Below are positions 52,402 through 60,819 of a stretch of DNA of 64,000 nucleotides, piece after piece. Below the pieces are notes generated by a model that saw only the letters and a list, made by a program, of their open reading frames with translations, did no database searches and was not told where the DNA came from. The stretch is taken from contig NZ_PDDM01000005.1 of NCBI RefSeq assembly GCF_002914585.1, positions 124,001-188,000 of the forward strand, written 5' to 3'. The DNA comes from Pseudanabaena sp. BC1403. GTDB taxonomy: Bacteria > Cyanobacteriota > Cyanobacteriia > Pseudanabaenales > Pseudanabaenaceae. The first letter of the stretch is position 1. Each line of letters opens with the position of its first letter. The position numbers and the translations under genes are program-made.

Positions 52402-53769
52402 ATGGCACAGTTTTACAATAAAAATCAATCTCACAGATTTTCTGAACAAGTTACCGATATAACTACAGGTAGCATTGAGAAAGCTCAGCAACATATCTAT
52501 AATTTCTTCTTGGAAATCATAAAGCGTTATGAATCTGAAGTAATTTTAAATCAATTTGAGAAACTATTTATTAAGTATGAAGAAACTGATAATGTTAGTG
52601 CTTATCATGCTCTAGGTGAAATTATATTTCACAACAAAGAAGCTGAGTTTAAATATACTCTTTTACGTTGTTGCTATATTCTCAATAATAACTGGGCAAT
52701 CAATGGAAATATTAGCGCTTGCCAGAGGTTGGTTGACTTCTTCTTAGCAGATTCAATTGGCATTCCTACAAGAATTCACAAATTAAAAAAGCTAAGGCAG
52801 TGGTTACAAAGCTTTGTTCAATCTGAAGAATATAATACTTTGCGATCGCTGTCAGGTAGACCAGGCGTTCGCAAAGCCTATCATAACTGGAGTGAACGAT
52901 TTTCTTCTTATCTATTGATATCAGAATATGCTGATCCAAGAAAACCATTAGAACAACGCCAATACGCGGAGAATTTATCTCGTAAGATAAAAAAGCAATT
53001 TAAGTTTGATCTCGCAATGTATACCGCTCGTATTGATTCAAATTCAGGGGCAAATCCTCAGCGTCAAAATCCAACTAATTTAGGCGATGGGGTATTACTT
53101 CTAATCAAAAGAGTGCTGAATAAACAAGGTAATGAGAACTATCGAAAAGCTGCTAGAAATCTTTACGATCATGCTCAAAATATAACTTTTGTAGAATTTA
53201 AATCCAGATTACTTGGCTATTTAGGCATATCACAAGATGATTTGGAAATATCAGAAGTATTCCGTTTGACGGTTGTACAGAAATTAAAACATTTTCAAGA
53301 ACATCGTAATGATGAATTAATGACTCTTAGCTTATTATATGTAACTTGTAATCGGGTTTTGCAATATCTATTATTAAGTGAGCGGGGGAAGCCGTCTGAA
53401 TTTCTACAATTATCATTAGAATATGATAATTTCCTCAATCCTATAATTTTGTTGCTAAAGATTGTATTAATTCAGCCGCAAATTCGCTTTTATTTAGAAG
53501 GATATGTGGCTGAATTAATCAAGTTTTATAGTGTCTATGAAGAAACTGAATGTCAAGCCTTCATTAATTTTCTTGATGTGTTGAATGTCACGTTAGCAAT
53601 TTTTGATGAGGATACAGACTATAGCTTGATTAAAATGAAAAATATTGAGAATGATTTAACAGATATTAATTTAGATAACTATCGTATTTTTTCACAACTA
53701 AAGAGGCTAGTAGATAGAGGTAAGCAAACAGTTGACAAAGAAGATACGACCGAAACCTTAAATTTTTAG
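52402..53769 (+). CDS. Large helical protein, unknown
   Basis: 455 residues, no signal peptide, no membrane helix, predicted almost fully helical. Segments such as AQQHIYNFFLEIIKRYESEVILNQ (about 28-51) and LKHFQEHRNDELMTLSLLYVTCNRVLQYLL (about 297-326) stand out, with many aromatic and basic residues. I do not recognise a family. It is more AT-rich than its neighbours and preceded by a 1-kb gap. The next feature, a nested palindrome, begins 13 bases after the stop. Confidence 0.8.
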   Translation: MAQFYNKNQSHRFSEQVTDITTGSIEKAQQHIYNFFLEIIKRYESEVILNQFEKLFIKYEETDNVSAYHALGEIIFHNKEAEFKYTLLRCCYILNNNWAINGNISACQRLVDFFLADSIGIPTRIHKLKKLRQWLQSFVQSEEYNTLRSLSGRPGVRKAYHNWSERFSSYLLISEYADPRKPLEQRQYAENLSRKIKKQFKFDLAMYTARIDSNSGANPQRQNPTNLGDGVLLLIKRVLNKQGNENYRKAARNLYDHAQNITFVEFKSRLLGYLGISQDDLEISEVFRLTVVQKLKHFQEHRNDELMTLSLLYVTCNRVLQYLLLSERGKPSEFLQLSLEYDNFLNPIILLLKIVLIQPQIRFYLEGYVAELIKFYSVYEETECQAFINFLDVLNVTLAIFDEDTDYSLIKMKNIENDLTDINLDNYRIFSQLKRLVDRGKQTVDKEDTTETLNF

Positions 53770-53781
53770 TATGCTGACTTA

Positions 53782-53923
53782 AGAAACCATTTAAGAATTG
53801 TCTAGATCCCCCCCAGCCCCCCTTAAAAAGGGGGGAGAATTAAATTCTTCCCCCTTTTTAAGGGGGATTGAGGGGGATCTCTTAGGGCTTTTGACCGCAG
53901 AAAGTAATTCTTAAATGGTTTCT
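53782..53923. repeat. Nested MITE-like palindrome of about 142 bp
   Basis: Outer inverted repeat AGAAACCATTTAAGAATT at 53782-53799 and its exact complement at 53906-53923. Inside is a second large palindrome with C-runs and G-runs (AGATCCCCCCCAGCCCCCCT... to ...GATTGAGGGGGATCT) containing CTTAAAAAGGGGG and its complement. This GATCCCCCxxx-type core is common in cyanobacterial genomes. No transposase inside, so non-autonomous if mobile. Confidence 0.88.
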
Positions 53924-53930
53924 AAGCAAT

Positions 53931-53969
53931 AAGAGCAGACTTGTCCGCAACAATGGCAAGTCTGCTCTT
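53931..53969. terminator. Hairpin before the alpha/beta hydrolase stop
   Basis: 13-bp arms AAGAGCAGACTTG and complement, 13-nt loop, just after the minus-strand stop at 53977. Confidence 0.75.
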
Positions 53970-53976
53970 GTTGCTT

Positions 53977-55020
53977 TTATGCGAATAATTCTATCCATTC
54001 AAAAATGCGATTCCATGCCCACCATCGATCGCGATCGCCATATTGGTTCTGGCATTTTTTGCTACTAACATAGCCAACATGACCACCGTACTGTGTCAGC
54101 ATTAGTTTTATTGCAGGGTTGTCTTGAGCAATTTTTTCTAAGTCTGAAATAATCACTGGATCAAACATCGGATCATCCGCAGCATAAAGAATAAAGGTTG
54201 GCTTTTGCAAATGCGGCATGAAATATAACGGACAACTGGCATCGTAATATTCCTCTACCGAGTCAAAGCCTAATTTGGCGATTGTTAATTCGTTATCAAA
54301 TCCCCAAATGCTGTTAGCTCGTTCTACTGCATCGCGAGCTATCGTGTCAGGATGCATTTTTGCCATGCCACGACCAAGCTTCTTCAATTCACGTGCGATC
54401 GCCTTTTCGAGAAATTTTCCCAGTTCGTCTTTAACTAAATAAGTAAGCGAGCGATTGGAGTCAACACTAGGACAGATTACCGCACCGCCCGCAATATCAG
54501 CGGATGTAATTTCTAGATCGCTCCCCCATTCAGCGATCGATTCTCCCGCCTTAATTCCCCATAAAGCCAATTGCCCTCCGAGGGAATAACCCATTAGCCA
54601 AAAGGGTGCTGGACAGCCTAGTTGTTTAGCAGTATTGGCGATACGAATAAAATCTTCACCTTCATACAGTCCATCGGAGGTCAGTGCTGGCGAAAGCTCG
54701 GCAGTTTTGCCATGTGCTCGCCAATCAAATAAAACTATTGCGTATCCTTTGGCAAAAGCTTTGCGACCCAAAATTTTCAGAAACCATTGATTATCTAAAT
54801 CACCTGTAATTCCATAGGTTCCAACTATTGTGCCCTTAGCATTTTGAGGAATTGCATATTTCCCAAAGATGGGAACGCCCTGTGCACCAATAAATATATG
54901 CTCTTGATAGATGGGTTCTGGTTCTACCGTGAAATTTTCCCACTTTTTACTGATCCGCAGAGCCGTATAAAGAGTCATTAGCAATCCATTTTTTAGATGC
55001 CAAGGCGGAGTGTAGAACAT
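53977..55020 (-). CDS. Alpha/beta hydrolase (YheT-like)
   Basis: 347 residues. The nucleophile elbow GYSLGG, an Asp in AADDPMFDPVI and the terminal His in YGGHVGYVS form the triad; VLFDWRAHGKTAELSP is the usual loop before it. PPWHLKNGLLMTLYTAL at the start resembles YheT/UPF0017 proteins, which carry a hydrophobic N-terminus and may be membrane-attached esterases or lipases. Substrate unknown. Confidence 0.88.
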   Translation of the reverse strand: MFYTPPWHLKNGLLMTLYTALRISKKWENFTVEPEPIYQEHIFIGAQGVPIFGKYAIPQNAKGTIVGTYGITGDLDNQWFLKILGRKAFAKGYAIVLFDWRAHGKTAELSPALTSDGLYEGEDFIRIANTAKQLGCPAPFWLMGYSLGGQLALWGIKAGESIAEWGSDLEITSADIAGGAVICPSVDSNRSLTYLVKDELGKFLEKAIARELKKLGRGMAKMHPDTIARDAVERANSIWGFDNELTIAKLGFDSVEEYYDASCPLYFMPHLQKPTFILYAADDPMFDPVIISDLEKIAQDNPAIKLMLTQYGGHVGYVSSKKCQNQYGDRDRWWAWNRIFEWIELFA

Positions 55021-55048
55021 ACGAAAAATTTCCTATTTGCATTTCTTT

Positions 55049-55151
55049 ATACCAATTCACAAAAGTGTGACAACACTTCTGTGAATTAAAAACCAAACCC
55101 TGTAAGGGTTTTAAAAACACAAAGTGGCGCAGCCACTTTGTGTTTTGGTAT
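55049..55151 (+). repeat. Three-hairpin dispersed element, copy B
   Basis: 103 bp from ATACCAA to TTGGTAT. Hairpin 1 AATTCACA...TGTGAATT, hairpin 2 AAACCCTGTAAGGGTTT, hairpin 3 AAAACACAAAGTGG...CCACTTTGTGTTTT with loop GGCGCAGCC, which is the reverse complement of the copy A loop. Lies upstream of the hydrolase gene. Confidence 0.93.
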
Positions 55152-55208
55152 TACTACTATAGCTGTTGCTATTTTTAACCCTAAGCATGAAGCATTGCTT
55201 CAAAAATA

Positions 55209-55239
55209 AATAGGCTCCCGCATTTAGCAGGAGCCTATT
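55209..55239 (-). terminator. Hairpin after tRNA-Ser
   Basis: 10-bp arms AATAGGCTCC/GGAGCCTATT with an 11-nt loop, 10 bases after the tRNA 3' end on the minus strand, followed there by TTTATTTTTG. Confidence 0.8.
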
Positions 55240-55248
55240 CTATTACTA

Positions 55249-55335
55249 CGGAGAGAGAGGGATTCGAACCCTCGTTAAAGTTACCCCTAAACAGCATTTC
55301 CAGTGCTGCGCCTTCAACCACTCGGCCATCTCTCC
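55249..55335 (-). tRNA. trnS-GGA: tRNA-Ser, anticodon GGA
   Basis: 87 nt. Acceptor stem GGAGAGA pairs with TCTCTCC, followed by discriminator G typical of serine. The anticodon arm CAGCA-CTGGAAA-TGCTG gives anticodon GGA (reads UCC/UCU). A long variable arm and the T loop GGTTCGAATCC are present. The 3' CCA is not encoded. Confidence 0.96.
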
Positions 55336-55435
55336 TCGCTTAACGTGACAAAAAACTCTGTTAAAGTTGTTTGCTTAATCGCGCGGATTTTAATCATACC
55401 AAAACATGACACATATGCAAAAAAAGTTATAAATA

Positions 55436-55490
55436 AAAAACCAAAGGTTGTGAGGTGGTGCTTAGCGCCACCTCACAACCTTTGGTTTTT
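55436..55490. repeat. 55-bp palindrome with one mismatch
   Basis: Arms AAAAACCAAAGGTTGTGAGG... with TTA loop and a single T/G mismatch near the tip, 6 bases from the stop of the HcyBio gene (55497), downstream of it. Confidence 0.92.
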
Positions 55491-55496
55491 ACAAAT

Positions 55497-56663
55497 CTAG
55501 AACCCTCGTACATCTTGCGGTAAAAAGGCGCGATCGCTTGGCAACATTGCTACAGGTTCTGTAAGCGTAAATTCACCTTTCACAATCCAATCCTTCAGCG
55601 TTTTAGCGGCTTCTTCGGATAAATGTAAACTAGCTAAAGGCGCAGTACGAACTGTTGAACCTGCGATCGTAATTTTGCCAGACTTGAGTTGTGCATAGGA
55701 AACAGACCCAAAAATAGGGCGTACACGTCTCGGAATCGAGAAATCAATTACAGGTGCGACTAACTCTTCATCCAAAACAGCCGCTCTTGCCACCACTTCT
55801 TCATTAATTACGGGAAGTGGTACAGCAACTCCCATCATCAAAGACGCACCATAATTACGGAAATAGCAACCACGCACCCAATCAGAAGTCATTTGCTTAG
55901 CATCGCCAATCAGAGCCAGAGTTGCCGCAGGTCCAATGGGAGTACGGTTCTCTAACCGCTTTTGTAATGGGAAGTGTTGCGTTCCTTCCCATGCCACATA
56001 GCCAATGCCACCGCCCATAAAGATACGTGTACCAATGCCAATTAATTGCAGATCAGGATCGTTCCACAATGGCGAAATTGCGCCTGGATTAGAATAAACA
56101 GCATTACCTAAGCGGGGCTGAAGTGGGCCCAGATATGTATAGAGAGTTTCTTCGCCACCATTGACCCCGACAATAAAATTCTGGTAGAGATTACGGGGAT
56201 TAAATAGATAGAATTGATTAATGGATTCTTTAGTAATCGTCGTTTCAAAATTAGCGCGAGGATAGCAATCATTGGGATGTCCGATCGCTTTAAAGCTCAC
56301 AGTCTTTCCTGCAATCAAATCAGCGATCACATGACCACCGCCACGATATTGCGGTGCTTCATCGGTAGGATCAGCTTCTTGAGTTGCTCCTAAATAAATA
56401 TCCACTGCTCCAAATCCTGCATAGGCTGGTACACCATCTATCCAGCAAGTTCTAATCTTAATCGGTGGATCAGTATGTCCTAAATTGAGCACAGCCCCCG
56501 AGGACTCCATCGGCTCGAATGTACCTGTGACGATCACATCTACTTGCTTAGTAGCTTGAGTTACCCCGATATCTACGACAAGGGCTTTGAGTTCGGTAGC
56601 AGTAAGGACTTTAGCCTTGCCAGCTTTGATTTTGGCATTAATATCGGCGATCGTTTGAGGCAT
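55497..56663 (-). CDS. Homocysteine biosynthesis family protein (DUF39/HcyBio)
   Basis: 388 residues. KKVDVIVTGTFEPMESSGA-type start (here TKQVDVIVTGTFEPMESSGA), AVDIYLGATQE, GGGHVIADLIAG, GIGTRIFMGGGIGYVAWEGTQH and the conserved Cys in PNDCYPR match HcyBio proteins, which make homocysteine from aspartate semialdehyde in methanogens and some bacteria. The accessory domains some homologues carry at the C-terminus are lacking. metK lies nearby on the other strand, which fits methionine metabolism. ATG start. Confidence 0.9.
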   Translation of the reverse strand: MPQTIADINAKIKAGKAKVLTATELKALVVDIGVTQATKQVDVIVTGTFEPMESSGAVLNLGHTDPPIKIRTCWIDGVPAYAGFGAVDIYLGATQEADPTDEAPQYRGGGHVIADLIAGKTVSFKAIGHPNDCYPRANFETTITKESINQFYLFNPRNLYQNFIVGVNGGEETLYTYLGPLQPRLGNAVYSNPGAISPLWNDPDLQLIGIGTRIFMGGGIGYVAWEGTQHFPLQKRLENRTPIGPAATLALIGDAKQMTSDWVRGCYFRNYGASLMMGVAVPLPVINEEVVARAAVLDEELVAPVIDFSIPRRVRPIFGSVSYAQLKSGKITIAGSTVRTAPLASLHLSEEAAKTLKDWIVKGEFTLTEPVAMLPSDRAFLPQDVRGF

Positions 56664-56708
56664 AGGACTTTGCTAAATTGCAGTTGAGTAGCTACGCACA
56701 ATTAAATA

Positions 56709-56770
56709 TAAAACCCCAAAATCTGTACCGCCCACTTAGCGAGCGGTACAGATTTTGGCTCTGGGTTTTT
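56709..56770. repeat. 62-bp imperfect palindrome upstream of the HcyBio gene
   Basis: Core arms CCAAAATCTGTACCG and complement; outer AAAACCC/GGGTTTT ends are offset by a CTCT insertion on the right. Centre TTAGC. Confidence 0.85.
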
Positions 56771-56814
56771 AATTATGCCAAGGTGCTTATCTAGAATATA
56801 GCGCTTTGCGCTCT

Positions 56815-56859
56815 CATAAAAAGCAAAGGGGGCACTTAGTGCCCCCTTTGCTTTTTATG
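56815..56859. repeat. Perfect 45-bp palindrome at the end of the YbjN-like gene
   Basis: 21-bp arms (CATAAAAAGCAAAGGGGGCA...) with TTA loop; its right end overlaps the stop codon region of the gene ending at 56855. Probable terminator. Confidence 0.93.
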
Positions 56860-57346
56860 GTGACCAGCCATTACTTGATAATGTGCCTGCATGAATACGA
56901 TCTAAGGCGCGTTTGCCACCCCAGCGATCGACAATTTTGTCATCATATTCGTCAGCAATTTCCATCACTGCTTTAACTGAGGCTTCTAGCTCTTTCATGT
57001 CACAAGTCGAGCCAACGATTGAATGTTCAAACAGAATTTCACTGTCTGGCGATATGCCAAAGGCTCCAAAAATCATCTTGGCATTTTCTTCAAGTAAATA
57101 TCGCATCAGGTCTGGCTTTAATTCTGCACCAACTACCACATACGATCGCGTATTAATAATTGCATCATCTCCATCCCAAGGAAAAACCAATACTTCTACT
57201 AACGCTGAACCCATAAATATGCCTAATCCTGGAATATCTTGGCGAGCGCAGGGACATTTACTAAATATCTCTTGCATCCACGTTACTACTTTTTCATAAC
57301 AGGCTTCTTGAGCAGTAGTTTGAAATTTCAAGTTATTTGCCTCCAT
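56855..57346 (-). CDS. YbjN-like (type III chaperone-like fold) protein
   Basis: 163 residues from ATG at 57346; TTG at 57358 and TTG at 57331 (with GGAGG 8 bases upstream) are alternatives. Alternating alpha/beta sequence with LGIFMGSALVEVLVFPW, SYVVVGAELKPDLMRYLLEEN and EILFEHSIVGSTCDMKELEASVKAVM suggests the YbjN/DUF1821 fold, whose plant relatives take part in plastid complex assembly. That call is moderate. No catalytic residues visible. Confidence 0.75.
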   Translation of the reverse strand: MEANNLKFQTTAQEACYEKVVTWMQEIFSKCPCARQDIPGLGIFMGSALVEVLVFPWDGDDAIINTRSYVVVGAELKPDLMRYLLEENAKMIFGAFGISPDSEILFEHSIVGSTCDMKELEASVKAVMEIADEYDDKIVDRWGGKRALDRIHAGTLSSNGWSP

Positions 57347-57429
57347 AGGTTTAGACAACTTTTTGATTTTGGCAATCAGATATTAGTACTTAGATTAATC
57401 AGACTATACCTATATACAGGTACATTTTA

Positions 57430-57492
57430 AAATGAAACCCTAAAAATAGGATGGGGCGCAAAGCGCCCCATCCTATTTTTAGGGTTTCATTT
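57430..57492. repeat. Perfect 63-bp palindrome in front of metK
   Basis: 30-bp arms (AAATGAAACCCTAAAAATAG...) with tip GGGGCGC-AAA-GCGCCCC. It lies between the divergent YbjN-like gene (start 57346) and metK (start 57575); its right end abuts TTGACC (57491-57496), a possible -35 box. Confidence 0.95.
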
Positions 57493-57574
57493 GACCCCTT
57501 GTACTATGATGGATAAATCTTAAGAGATACCAAAAATTTGCCTTATTACTTCTTACGTTTAGGAGGAAACATAG

Positions 57575-58813
57575 TTGGCTAGTCGCTTCTTATTTACATC
57601 TGAATCAGTTACGGAAGGTCACCCCGACAAAATTTGTGATCAAATTTCCGATACGATTCTTGATACCTTACTGGCTCAAGATCCACGATCGCGTGTTGCA
57701 GCTGAGGTTGTGGTCAACACGGGTTTGGTCTTGATCACGGGGGAAATCACCACCAAAGCGAATGTCAACTACGTCGATATTGCTCGTAAAAAAATTGCAG
57801 AAATTGGATATACCAATGCTGATAATGGCTTTTCAGCAAATAGCTGCGCGGTGATGGTAGCCCTTGACGAACAGTCTCCAGACATTGCTCAAGGGGTGAA
57901 TGTTGCCCATGAAGTCCGCACTGGTGCGGAAGAAGAAGCGGATATCGAAGCCGTAGGTGCTGGCGATCAAGGCATTATGTTTGGGTTTGCTTGCGACGAA
58001 ACACCCGAGTTTATGCCGATGCCGATCGCGATCGCCCACCGCTTAGCCCGTCAGTTATCAGTGGTTCGTAAAAATGGTACATTGCCATATTTACGTCCTG
58101 ATGGCAAAACTCAGGTCACTGTAGTTTATGAAAACGATAAACCTGTTGCGATCGACACGATCCTAATTTCGACACAGCATGATGCGGCAATCGATGGCAT
58201 TAGTGACGAAGCCAAAGTGCAAGAACGCATTAAAGCTGATCTCTGGACACATGTAGTTTTACCAAGCTTTGCCGATACATCAGTCAAGCCTAATGATCAA
58301 ACCCGCTATTTGGTTAATCCAACAGGTAAGTTTGTGATCGGCGGGCCCCAAGGTGACTCAGGGCTAACGGGGCGTAAAATTATTGTTGATACTTACGGTG
58401 GCTATGCTCGTCATGGCGGTGGTGCTTTTTCGGGCAAAGATCCGACAAAGGTCGATCGCAGCGCTGCATATGCTGCTCGTCATGCTGCTAAAAATATTGT
58501 GGCAGCAGGTTTGGCTAGCAAATGCGAGTTACAAATTAGTTATGCGATCGGTGTGGCTCGTCCAACCAGTATGCATATCGATACTTTTGGTACGGGTAAG
58601 GTTGATGAAGAGACTTTGCTCCGCTTAGTCAAGGATCATTTTGATTTGCGCCCTGCGGCAATTATCAAGAATTTTGATTTGCAAAATTTACCCAGTGCTC
58701 GAAAGGGGCGTTTCTATCAAGATGTCGCTGCCTATGGTCACATGGGACGCAATGATTTAGACCTTCCTTGGGAACTTCTAGACAAAGTGGAACTCTTGAA
58801 AAAGAACGCTTAA
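57575..58813 (+). CDS. metK: MetK, S-adenosylmethionine synthetase
   Basis: Makes SAM from methionine and ATP. 412 residues. [20 protein letters not shown] at the start, [12 protein letters not shown], the P-loop-like [18 protein letters not shown] and the C-terminal DLRP are diagnostic. TTG start at 57575 with AGGAGG 8 bases upstream; the residue order ([11 protein letters not shown]) fits the family. No SAM riboswitch is recognisable in the short leader. Confidence 0.98.
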   Translation: MASRFLFTSESVTEGHPDKICDQISDTILDTLLAQDPRSRVAAEVVVNTGLVLITGEITTKANVNYVDIARKKIAEIGYTNADNGFSANSCAVMVALDEQSPDIAQGVNVAHEVRTGAEEEADIEAVGAGDQGIMFGFACDETPEFMPMPIAIAHRLARQLSVVRKNGTLPYLRPDGKTQVTVVYENDKPVAIDTILISTQHDAAIDGISDEAKVQERIKADLWTHVVLPSFADTSVKPNDQTRYLVNPTGKFVIGGPQGDSGLTGRKIIVDTYGGYARHGGGAFSGKDPTKVDRSAAYAARHAAKNIVAAGLASKCELQISYAIGVARPTSMHIDTFGTGKVDEETLLRLVKDHFDLRPAAIIKNFDLQNLPSARKGRFYQDVAAYGHMGRNDLDLPWELLDKVELLKKNA

Positions 58814-58850
58814 GATTAAAAAGGCTCGCTTAGCGAGCCTTTTTAATCTT
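58812..58850 (+). terminator. Hairpin terminator after metK
   Basis: Perfect 18-bp arms AAGATTAAAAAGGCTCGC and complement, TTA loop, starting within the metK stop codon. Confidence 0.88.
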
Positions 58851-58955
58851 GGGATTTGAATTTCATTATTGAGTAAAAAATCGTATCGCAGGAATTCAGC
58901 CTAAAAATAAAAAAATGATCGCGTAAAAGATATACAAACTGACTAAATCATGTTT

Positions 58956-59058
58956 ATCCCAAAACACAAAATGGCGTAACCGTTTTGTGTTTTTAAAACC
59001 ATTACTGGGTTTGGTTTTTAATTCGCAAAAGCGTGACAACACTGTTGTGAATTGGTAT
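58956..59058 (-). repeat. Three-hairpin dispersed element, copy C (reversed)
   Basis: 103 bp, reverse orientation to copies A and B. The order of hairpins is reversed as expected, but the tips of hairpins 1 and 3 read the same way on the plus strand as in copy B (GTGACAACAC; GGCGTAACC versus GGCGCAGCC), so the tips are flipped relative to the frame. It lies next to the larB stop. Confidence 0.92.
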
Positions 59059-59066
59059 TAAAAGCA

Positions 59067-59831
59067 TTAAAGATCTTGCCGATCGCTTGCTAAGCGTAAA
59101 ATTTTTCCTGCCAGCATCGCCGCTCCGAAGCCGTTATCGATATTTACCACACCAACACCAGTGGCACAGGAATTGAGCATCGTCAGCAAAGGCGCAAGCC
59201 CATTAAAACTAGCACCATAACCGATACTCGTCGGCACTGCCACAATCGGGCAATCTGCCAAACCTGCAACCACACTTGCCAAAGCCCCTTCCATACCCGC
59301 AACCACAATAATCACATCAGCATCCGCGATCGCATCACGATGACTGAGCAAACGGTGGATACCTGCCACACCCACATCCCAAAGCCGCTTCACTGTAAAT
59401 CCACATAGCTCACCTGTGACAGCCGCTTCCTCTGCGATCGGCAGATCGGCAGTTCCTGCGGTGAGAATTGTCATTGTGCCTTGCTTTTTCATGATTGACT
59501 CACCGAGACAGCAAATTTGGGCGATCGGGTAATAGCGCAAACCGCGTAAAGATGGCTGAATAAGTTCATAAATAGAGGATGAGATTTTGGTAGCCATTAC
59601 CAAGGGATTTTTGGACTCCATTACGCGCATAATCTGGACAATTTGCTCAGGTGTTTTACCTAAGCCAAAAATCACTTCAGGAAATCCTGTTCGTAAAGTG
59701 CGATGGTGATCGATTTTGGCGAAATCTCCAACCGATTCATAATGCATATATTTCAATTCTTCTAAAGCTTTCTCTGGACTAAGTTCTCCTTTCGCTACTG
59801 TTTCCAGAATTTGCTTTAAGTTGTCGTGCAT
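59067..59831 (-). CDS. larB: LarB, nickel-pincer cofactor biosynthesis carboxylase
   Basis: 254 residues from ATG at 59831; an upstream in-frame GTG/TTG extension to 59909 would overlap the FTR1 gene. LarB carboxylates nicotinic acid adenine dinucleotide to start the nickel-pincer nucleotide cofactor. Motifs: DHHRTLRTGFPEVIFG near 65, TAGTADLPIAEEAA, VAGMEGALASVVAGL, PTSIGYGASFNGL and NIDNGFGAAMLA, the latter shared with PurE-type carboxylases. larC/larE are not in the window. The permease gene lies 61 bases upstream on the same strand. Confidence 0.93.
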   Translation of the reverse strand: MHDNLKQILETVAKGELSPEKALEELKYMHYESVGDFAKIDHHRTLRTGFPEVIFGLGKTPEQIVQIMRVMESKNPLVMATKISSSIYELIQPSLRGLRYYPIAQICCLGESIMKKQGTMTILTAGTADLPIAEEAAVTGELCGFTVKRLWDVGVAGIHRLLSHRDAIADADVIIVVAGMEGALASVVAGLADCPIVAVPTSIGYGASFNGLAPLLTMLNSCATGVGVVNIDNGFGAAMLAGKILRLASDRQDL

Positions 59832-59892
59832 AGAGATTAAATTTGCTGATTTAGGGCAAGACTTCGGATAGTGTAATGATTTTACGTTACCG

Positions 59893-60819
59893 TCAATTCT
59901 TCGCCACACTTTTAATAGGCTTATCTGAAAGGCTTTGGAAATATAGCAGTCCCGCAGAGGCTAGGAATGTAAAGTAAGCGATCGCTTGTCCAAAAAATAG
60001 GCGATCGCGAAAGCCAAACAAAGCTTTGAGTAAGATTCCAGGGAATTCATTGTCAGGAAGAATCTCATGCACATCCCAAACTAAACCACCTAGAAGACAA
60101 GAAGTTAATCCAGTTGTTGCATCGGTTGGGAAACAAAGCGAAGCTTGCGAGAGTTCAGCGTAGGCTGCTATGGCTTTGTCAAGATGCCCGATCGCGCTGA
60201 TTACTAAACCTCCAACGATTAGTAATAGAAATATCCCCATCGCTTGAAAAAATACTTTGAGATTGATGCGAATCCCGAACTGAAACAGTGCAATCCCGAT
60301 CGCTACAGCACCAACTAAACCTGCGATCGCACCCAAAATTGGCACAAGTCCACCTTGCAGCTTTGCCGAGATAAAAATCACTACTTCAAAACCTTCGCGC
60401 AAAACTGCAATTAGAATCAGCGTGAAAACTGCCCATCCTGCATTCTTTTCATTCGCGATCGCCTTACCAATTCGCCCCTCGATTTCACCCTTCAGCGCTT
60501 TAGCATTTTCAGTCATCCATACCAACATCCAACTCAGCATGGCGATCGCAGTGATTCCCAAAATGCCTTGCCACAATTGTCCATAAAAAGCTGCTTGGTC
60601 TGGGTCAGTACTTTCGACCTGTTTTAAAAACCAATTCAGTAATATCCCCACCACAAAGCTAGCTAAGATACCTGTACCAATGCCACCAAACACCCAAGGG
60701 TTAAGCGAGCTGCGATCGACTTTTTTGAGATAAGCCATCACGATGCCCACCACAAGGGCGGCTTCAACACCTTCGCGTAAAGTAATCGCAAAAATCGGTA
60801 AGGCTGCACTGAAATCCAT
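59893..60819 (-). CDS. FTR1-type iron permease
   Basis: 308 residues with seven membrane helices. Two REGxE signatures (LREGVEAALVVG at about 14-25 and LREGFEVVIFI near 155) carry the Glu residues that bind iron in Ftr1/EfeU proteins. AAGGAAAC precedes the ATG. Uptake of ferric or ferrous iron across the cytoplasmic membrane is the family role. No EfeO/EfeB partners adjoin; larB follows, and transcription with it seems likely. Confidence 0.92.
   Translation of the reverse strand: MDFSAALPIFAITLREGVEAALVVGIVMAYLKKVDRSSLNPWVFGGIGTGILASFVVGILLNWFLKQVESTDPDQAAFYGQLWQGILGITAIAMLSWMLVWMTENAKALKGEIEGRIGKAIANEKNAGWAVFTLILIAVLREGFEVVIFISAKLQGGLVPILGAIAGLVGAVAIGIALFQFGIRINLKVFFQAMGIFLLLIVGGLVISAIGHLDKAIAAYAELSQASLCFPTDATTGLTSCLLGGLVWDVHEILPDNEFPGILLKALFGFRDRLFFGQAIAYFTFLASAGLLYFQSLSDKPIKSVAKN

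Noticed and set aside
53782-53923. Insertion sequence
   Set aside because: Too short and without a transposase frame; only the inverted repeats are present.
57493-57574. SAM riboswitch in front of metK
   Set aside because: The leader between the palindrome and the start is about 80 bases and shows no SAM-I, SAM-II or SAM/SAH-type helices that I recognise.
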